12,624 nt of DNA from an uncultured Lachnospiraceae bacterium (GTDB lineage: Bacteria; Bacillota; Clostridia; Lachnospirales; Lachnospiraceae), in the NCBI GenBank assembly GCA_900549995.1, contig URQQ01000095.1, positions 1 through 12,624 on the forward strand. The letters run 5' to 3'. The first letter of the stretch is position 1; each line of letters starts with the position of its first letter. Shown piece after piece: positions 8,428 to 12,624 of the stretch. The position numbers and the translations under genes were made by a program. Under the pieces are notes generated by a model. It saw only the letters and a program-made list of their open reading frames with translations, had not been told where the DNA came from and made no database searches.

Positions 8428-8637
8428 ATGTTTTTACATATAGATATTGAAAGTAAAATGCGTGATAGTGTTTCTCCGTAACATAATTATACAGTAAAAT
8501 ACAACGCAGTTGTTGAAAGATATGGGACAAAAAGGTATTATAAAAGTTGAAGGTAGGGGAAGAGGTACTAAGTACGTAATAAAGTAATTGAGAATTCGGG
8601 AAGAGTATGTTTTTAGATATGAAGGAGAATTAGAGTT
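8428..8637. other. Gene-poor spacer between the sugar-acid locus and the cassette
   Basis: About 210 A/T-rich bases that contain only the winged-helix remnant. They end in a good ribosome binding site, AAGGAG at 8622-8627, that serves the truncated phosphatase-like start at 8638. No convincing promoter or RNA gene was seen. The spacer and the remnant together look like an eroded junction between ancestral chromosome and inserted DNA. Confidence 0.5.
8498..8587 (+). pseudogene. Remnant of a C-terminal winged-helix domain
   Basis: An open stretch of 29 codons, with a stop just upstream (8495-8497) and no start codon or ribosome binding site for a proper gene. It translates to a segment containing QLLKDMGQKGIIKVEGRGRGTKYVIK before the stop. 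The pattern LLK-x-M-x-x-KGII-x-(V)-G-x-GRGTKY-V is the end of the winged helix-turn-helix found at the C-terminus of Fic-family and AlbA_2/RecG-like putative regulators. I read it as the tail of a deleted or displaced gene. The parent gene cannot be identified from so short a piece, and a chance match is possible. Confidence 0.5.
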
Positions 8638-8691
8638 ATGATAAAAATATTATTTATCTGCTACGGCAGACCGGACGGCAAAGATGTATAG
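8638..8691 (+). pseudogene. Truncated 5' end of a low-molecular-weight protein tyrosine phosphatase gene
   Basis: ATG preceded by AAGGAG ten bases upstream, then 17 codons to a TAG. The first ten residues, MIKILFICYG, match the start of bacterial low-molecular-weight tyrosine phosphatases, whose next residues should form the active-site P-loop (family pattern CxxxxxRS; here C8-Y-G, with Tyr where His is usual). Instead the frame reads RPDGKDV and stops, exactly where the repeat-rich block begins. This is what insertion into the P-loop codons would leave. The match is short but combines the right start, a good ribosome binding site and the right position. A short unrelated leader peptide is the alternative. 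Confidence 0.5.
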
Positions 8692-8696
8692 CCAAC

Positions 8697-8827
8697 GCAA
8701 ATCGTGGCAAAACGGTGCAAATCGTAGCAGTGGAAATGGTGTTTACACCGTTTTTACTACGATTCAATTACATCATATATTATGGCATGGTGCCGTTGGT
8801 GGCAAATTGCGGCAAAACGTGGCATTT
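8697..8827. repeat. Left repeat block of the putative cassette
   Basis: Several related short units lie within 130 bases. In the + direction are GCAAATCGTGGCAAAAC (8697-8713), GCAAATCGTAGCA (8717-8729) and GCAAATTGCGGCAAAA (8802-8817, followed by CGTGGCATTTA). In the opposite direction is CGTTTTTACTACGATT (8749-8764), whose complement begins AATCGTAG. The 16-mers at 8749-8764 and 8802-8817 recur exactly, in the same order and orientation, on the other side of the large gene (12468-12483 and 12566-12581). Multiple half-site-like units in both orientations are what a tyrosine recombinase attachment region looks like, though no recombinase is in the window. Confidence 0.75.
8720..8764. repeat. 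Imperfect hairpin within the left repeat block
   Basis: AATCGTAG (8720-8727) is the exact complement of CTACGATT (8757-8764). Between them lies a small perfect palindrome, GGTGTTTACACC (8738-8749). Together they can fold into a long bulged hairpin of 45 bases. The right arm is conserved in the downstream repeat block, where AAAGTAGTA again offers a partner, so the fold rather than the full sequence appears to be retained. Confidence 0.6.
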
Positions 8828-9153
8828 AAGGGACGATAATTGTAAATGTAAAAAATAATGTTTGTTTGCTATGCGTGTATCTTCCGTTTTTGTATGGAGG
8901 ATTGTAGTGGGATAAGTTTACAAAGTAGGTGTTGATACTGATGATGAATAAAGATAAACAAATTCTGGCGTGTAGCAGTCTTGCCTTGTAATGATTCTTT
9001 GATAAATCCTACTTCATCAAAATGCGATAACTCGCAGAAATTTTCACTAGGATTTATAAAAAACGATTCAGATAGTTATTTTGGGTATTTGGCAAACAAA
9101 CATTTTTTATGGTAAATGTCTGCTATGGTGGTTGTTTAAATGATTTTAGATAA
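8828..9153. other. Non-coding, structured leader region before the large gene
   Basis: About 325 bases with no credible gene. The region holds an inverted repeat, TGTTTGTTTGC (8859-8869) and GCAAACAAACA (9092-9102), extended by a partly matching A/T flank. Inside it is a separate hairpin (9002-9057). The 16-codon frame at 8941-8991 has no ribosome binding site. A weak promoter-like pair (TTGGCA at 9089-9094 with an A/T-rich segment around 9109-9117) may drive the large gene, but it is far from consensus. The stretch could be a regulatory leader or a small RNA; I cannot tell which. Confidence 0.4.
9002..9057. repeat. Nested hairpin upstream of the nuclease-like gene
   Basis: Outer arms ATAAATCCTA (9002-9011) and TAGGATTTAT (9048-9057) are perfectly complementary. 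Inside, AAAA/TTTT can pair, and TGCG-ATAACT-CGCA (9023-9036) forms a tip stem-loop. The structure sits about 110 bases before the start codon and lacks a proper T-run on the + strand, so it is not a standard terminator. It may be an RNA structure, an operator, or part of an element end. Confidence 0.6.
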
Positions 9154-9165
9154 ATGGAGGATACG

Positions 9166-12100
9166 ATGAGCCGACAGAAAGAGGTTTTTAAGAAAATGCA
9201 TCCAGAACAATTTTCCGATTCACAAACCATTAAAAAGGGTAAGTTGGATCGTGATTTTTTGGATTTCTATTTTGAGACATTAACCAGCAAAAGTTTAGAT
9301 AAAGAGTTTGAAAAGTTTTGCAGACATATAGCAGAAGTAGAGATTTGCCCTAATTTATTACCACAGACTGGACCAACAGGAGGCGGTGATAGTAAAGTTG
9401 ATAGCGAAACATATCCAGTGGCAGAGGAAATATCAACTTTTTGGTATTATGGTAATGGGAATAAGGCAGCGACGGAACGTTGGGCTTTTGCAATTAGCGC
9501 GAAGAAAGACTGGAAACCAAAAGTTAAATCTGATATTGCTAAAATTGCAAAGGTAAATCAGGATGAACATCGTGGTTATACAAAAGTATTTTTTATGTCT
9601 AATCAATATATTTCCGATAAAAAAAGAGCTAATACAGAAGATGAATTGCGAAAACTTTATAATTTAGACGTTCGTATTCTTGATCGTACTTGGCTGCTTG
9701 ATAAAGCTCTTGAAAGTACAAAAAATATTGAAATCACTATAAAATGTTTTGGATTTTCTGATAGTTTTGTTGATGAAATACAAGTTGGAGAAAGAGATTA
9801 CAAACGTAAGCAAGAATATGAGCAAAATGAAAATAAATTATTGAGCAATGATGTGAAATCTGCAGAAATTGTTGCCCTTTCAAAAAGAAATCTTATTTTG
9901 GCAAGAGAACTAGAATTTTCAAAGCAACAGATATTGGGGTTAATTGAACGTAATAATAGAATTGCAAATGAATATGGTATGATTGTAGATATTGCCGAGG
10001 CATTTTATGATGCGGCATGGACAATATATTGGTGGTATTCTGATGCAGATCTCTACTATGATTATTATAAAGAATATGAAAAAATAGCGCTCACTGAGAA
10101 TAATGTAAACTTTTTTAAAAATCTTATTACATTATGGATGAACTTATATTCGTTAGCTCATGAAAATGAAAATATTTTGTTAGAAAGTCATACGGCACAG
10201 TTAAAAGAGAAGTATAAATATTTTGTAAGTGATCCGTCAAAACCTAATACTGCGATCGAGGCCAAGGCGGCGTATCAGATGATTCGTTTTTTTCTTGGTG
10301 ATACGCCAGACGACATAGTGGATGATATGCTTCAAATAGTAGATGATAGTCAAGGCCATCTTGATTTGGATTTATATCCATTGAGTCAAGCTATCCAGAG
10401 GCTGCCGATTTTTGAGGAAGCAGAACATTATAATGAATTATTTGAACGTATGGTTTCTGTTATGAGTCGACAAAAACAGAAATCAGAAGCCGCATTAATG
10501 TTAGCAAAGAGAGGACATTCACTAAAGGAACGAAAACCTTATGAAGCATTAAGTTATTTTAGCCGAGCCCTTATGAGTTTATATAATGAAAACAGTAAGA
10601 CTCATTTGATTACAGTAATAATGGAAATGGGAGATGTTTTTCAGAAAATAGGACTTCTTTGGGCTGCAAGAAATTTTTACTATTATGATTTTTGTTTGTG
10701 TTTGAATCAGTATATGAAATTTGGGGAAGCACATCCGATATTATTTATGAGCGCGCATTCCTTGAAATATATTGAACTAAGATTGGGACATGTATTGTAT
10801 GCAACAAGTTTTAATACTTTGGAAAATATTTCGGAGCAACTGTATCCAGAAGAAATAAAAGTAGATAATGTAACGGACAATTTTGACTATATACTTGCAA
10901 TTCAAATACTTCGGACAACATATGAGGTAGAAAAACATTTAGGACAATTACCGGTATATTTGGAAAATGAGGGATTGATCTTTTCAAGTGCGGCAATGAA
11001 ATATGAATTGGGATATTATGATGAACGTATTTTAAGTGAGCTAGATTGTAATATAGAGGCTTTCGACGATTTGATTGGAAAATGGAAAGAACAACCGGCG
11101 TTGGAGCAATTGAATTGTTTTCCTTGGTATGGCATTGAACCAATATGTACAATGAAAACCAGTTTACTGGGGTGTTCTATCGAATTAAATTGTGTTGGTC
11201 CCTATGAACATGGTGAAATTGAAATTGGCGCGACTATTCTTGCGACAATAGAGAGTTTTTTTGGAACAGGTGTAGCGAACAAGTTGATTTCTTTGGTTGG
11301 AAATATTAAAATTGAGCTTCATTTTGATTCTGGGTGTGAAGTGCTAATTAAGGTAAAATTTTTGGATGAAAAACCCAATGTTATCATTGTGACATTTAAG
11401 GATTATGATTCCAAGGAGATTATTTCTGCACAAAATGATTTCTCAAATTTTTTAATAGAACTAATTGGAATGGTTACTGCGATAATGTTTCCATATGAAA
11501 GTGAACTTAAAAAAATTGAAGTGATGATTAAAAATGATGCTGCTTTGGAACGTTCACAGACTTTTGTTAACAGTGTCTTTTATGGTATGGAAACTCTAGG
11601 AAAGACAACATTTTGTTTCACATCAGTTGTACATGATTTTGAAGAAGTAGAGATGAAACGAATTCAAAAATCGGAGGTGACAAGCGGTAAGCAAGAGGAA
11701 GACAAAATATCTCCTATCATTCCAGAAAGAATTAAAAGGGATGAACTGCCAGAAAATGTTGATTTTAGAAATATTAGTAATGCAGATATAACTACATCTT
11801 CGATTATAAATTTGCCGTTGTGGAATGACTGTGGATGGAAAGGCGTATTATTTTTGGCAAGCCCATTACATCAGTTTTCCCCTATTTTATCATTTGCTTT
11901 TACGAAAGACACATGTAAGAGTATTTTTGAGAATTGGATTAATGATTTGGGACACCAAGATAGTCAGGATAAAATTGGGATACGAATAATAAAAGGAATT
12001 GATAAAAAGCATCCGTATTGGTATCGAGTTATTATTGGTCAATTGAGTTTTCCACACAAAGAGAAGAACGGACCACAGATTATAGCGATGCCAGTTAGGT

Positions 12101-12402
12101 TTCATACTATGGAACCTAGTAATGATACTAATCTAAAAATGTTTGAACGAGAATTAAAGACGAAAAAAAGTTTTTCGATTTGTCCATCATATTTTTATGA
12201 TATGTCGGCACAGCCCAAAGTTTTTGAGGATTTATTGATTCATAAAAATATTGAGAGTATAACGATATGTAATGCGTGCGATGTTTCTGAAACAGATTGG
12301 CTAATGGATGCTGGTATCCTCCCAACAGATAATCCCATTATTCCCGCGGGAAAGGAAGATGCTCCCATTTTGTCAATAATAGAGAGGAAAAAGAAAATGT
12401 AA
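9166..12402 (+). CDS. Large protein with PD-(D/E)XK-like nuclease N-terminus and TPR-like middle; putative defence protein
   Basis: 1078 aa from the ATG at 9166. An in-frame ATG at 9154 is rejected because the ribosome binding site GGAGG (9156-9160) overlaps it and is correctly placed for 9166. Residues about 25-200 look like a restriction-type nuclease fold: acidic helix HIAEVEICPNLLPQ, then GPTGGGDSKVD (69-79, candidate catalytic Asp75/Asp79), then strand FAISAKKDW (108-116, S-x-K in the place of E/Q-x-K). FFMSNQYISDKKR and VRILDRTWLLDKAL follow, as seen after Mrr-like cores. Residues about 230-640 are predicted mostly helical; 438-475 reads like a TPR pair. The C-terminal third (about 650-1078) is mixed alpha/beta and unrecognised, with GWKGVLFLAS near 890 and IGIRIIKGIDKKHPYWYRVIIG near 937. 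No convincing ATPase motif or membrane segment is seen. The gene is clearly more A/T-rich than the sugar-acid operon and stands alone between repeat blocks. Function is unknown; an anti-phage role is inference. Confidence 0.75.
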   Translation: MSRQKEVFKKMHPEQFSDSQTIKKGKLDRDFLDFYFETLTSKSLDKEFEKFCRHIAEVEICPNLLPQTGPTGGGDSKVDSETYPVAEEISTFWYYGNGNKAATERWAFAISAKKDWKPKVKSDIAKIAKVNQDEHRGYTKVFFMSNQYISDKKRANTEDELRKLYNLDVRILDRTWLLDKALESTKNIEITIKCFGFSDSFVDEIQVGERDYKRKQEYEQNENKLLSNDVKSAEIVALSKRNLILARELEFSKQQILGLIERNNRIANEYGMIVDIAEAFYDAAWTIYWWYSDADLYYDYYKEYEKIALTENNVNFFKNLITLWMNLYSLAHENENILLESHTAQLKEKYKYFVSDPSKPNTAIEAKAAYQMIRFFLGDTPDDIVDDMLQIVDDSQGHLDLDLYPLSQAIQRLPIFEEAEHYNELFERMVSVMSRQKQKSEAALMLAKRGHSLKERKPYEALSYFSRALMSLYNENSKTHLITVIMEMGDVFQKIGLLWAARNFYYYDFCLCLNQYMKFGEAHPILFMSAHSLKYIELRLGHVLYATSFNTLENISEQLYPEEIKVDNVTDNFDYILAIQILRTTYEVEKHLGQLPVYLENEGLIFSSAAMKYELGYYDERILSELDCNIEAFDDLIGKWKEQPALEQLNCFPWYGIEPICTMKTSLLGCSIELNCVGPYEHGEIEIGATILATIESFFGTGVANKLISLVGNIKIELHFDSGCEVLIKVKFLDEKPNVIIVTFKDYDSKEIISAQNDFSNFLIELIGMVTAIMFPYESELKKIEVMIKNDAALERSQTFVNSVFYGMETLGKTTFCFTSVVHDFEEVEMKRIQKSEVTSGKQEEDKISPIIPERIKRDELPENVDFRNISNADITTSSIINLPLWNDCGWKGVLFLASPLHQFSPILSFAFTKDTCKSIFENWINDLGHQDSQDKIGIRIIKGIDKKHPYWYRVIIGQLSFPHKEKNGPQIIAMPVRFHTMEPSNDTNLKMFERELKTKKSFSICPSYFYDMSAQPKVFEDLLIHKNIESITICNACDVSETDWLMDAGILPTDNPIIPAGKEDAPILSIIERKKKM

Positions 12403-12439
12403 GTTATTGTGTTTTAATAGATTCATTTGATAAAAAACA

Positions 12440-12588
12440 AAGTAGTAATACACTTCAATTTCTACTACGTTTTTACTACGATTGATGGTCTCAACTTGCC
12501 CCGTTTTGCCGCATTCTGCCTATTCTGTGATAAATTTAACAATTATTGTGGACGTGATAAGGTTCGCAAATTGCGGCAAAATACGGCA
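12440..12588. repeat. Right repeat block of the putative cassette
   Basis: It begins with AAAGTAGTA (12439-12447) and CTACTACG (12462-12469), which can form a hairpin. CGTTTTTACTACGATT (12468-12483) is an exact copy of 8749-8764. An inverted unit, GCCCCGTTTTGCCGCATTC, starts at 12498; its core TTTTGCCGCA (12504-12513) is the exact complement of TGCGGCAAAA at 12572-12581. GCAAATTGCGGCAAAA (12566-12581) is an exact copy of 8802-8817 and is followed by TACGGCAATTTA. The two 16-mers are further apart here than on the left, because the inverted unit and about 45 extra bases lie between them. Confidence 0.75.
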
Positions 12589-12618
12589 ATTTATCGCCTT
12601 ACGAAAGGAGTTTTTTAT

Positions 12619-12624
12619 ATGATT
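12619..12624 (+). CDS. Start of a gene cut by the window end
   Basis: ATG ATT at the last six bases, preceded by AAAGGAG (12604-12610) with an eight-base gap, is a well-formed translation start. Only Met-Ile is visible. Because the truncated gene at 8638 also starts Met-Ile with a good ribosome binding site, this may be the rebuilt 5' end of the same phosphatase gene on the far side of the insertion. That identity is a prediction. Confidence 0.4.

Noticed and set aside
8690..8830. Possible CRISPR-like repeats
   Set aside because: The units are unevenly spaced, vary in sequence and occur in both orientations; there is no regular repeat-spacer pattern and no cas gene.
8941..8991. 16-codon frame upstream of the large gene
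   Set aside because: There is no ribosome binding site and no similarity I can recognise.
11584..11610. Walker A-like GMETLGKTT in the large protein (residues 807-815)
   Set aside because: It fits GxxxxGKT by letter, but no hydrophobic beta strand leads into it and no Walker B follows in the expected range; it lies in the mixed C-terminal part. Treated as chance.

Overview
The window looks like a chromosomal segment from a low-to-moderate GC anaerobic Firmicute, most plausibly Clostridia/Lachnospiraceae. The reasons are strong AGGAGG-type ribosome binding sites, tight same-strand gene packing, a TRAP transporter beside sugar-acid enzymes, a lipoprotein-type binding protein, and A/T-rich intergenic DNA. 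All recognised genes lie on the + strand. No rRNA, tRNA or CRISPR array was seen.

Positions 1-6640 form a sugar-acid uptake and catabolism operon. It starts with the 3' part of a PfkB-type 2-keto-3-deoxygluconate kinase, then a galactonate dehydratase closely matching DgoD. A complete TRAP transporter follows (small membrane subunit, large membrane subunit, lipoprotein binding protein), then a zinc-dependent medium-chain dehydrogenase and a KduD-like short-chain dehydrogenase. A strong intrinsic terminator lies at 6653-6697. A second small unit (6734-8311) encodes a YcxB-like membrane protein of unknown role and a DgoK-type 2-dehydro-3-deoxygalactonokinase, closed by a terminator at 8392-8427. 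Together they suggest import of an aldonate such as galactonate, dehydration to a 2-keto-3-deoxy acid, phosphorylation, and cleavage by an aldolase that would lie outside the window. The two dehydrogenases probably feed related 5-keto or epimeric sugar acids into the same route.

From about 8440 the character changes. There is a short wHTH-like gene remnant, then a ribosome binding site and ten codons that look like the N-terminus of a low-molecular-weight protein tyrosine phosphatase. That reading frame then runs into a block of repeats with a GCAAATTGCGGCAAAA-type core. A structured non-coding stretch follows, and then one very large A/T-rich gene (9166-12402, 1078 aa). Its protein has an N-terminal PD-(D/E)XK nuclease-like region, a helical TPR-like middle and an unrecognised C-terminal region. 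A second copy of the repeat block follows at 12440-12588, and the window ends on a new ribosome binding site and ATG ATT.

The most interesting reading is that about 8.67-12.6 kb is a recombinase-less, single-gene mobile cassette. It would carry a putative anti-phage nuclease protein and be inserted in the 5' end of a phosphatase gene. The architecture is seen directly. The mobility and defence roles are inference.
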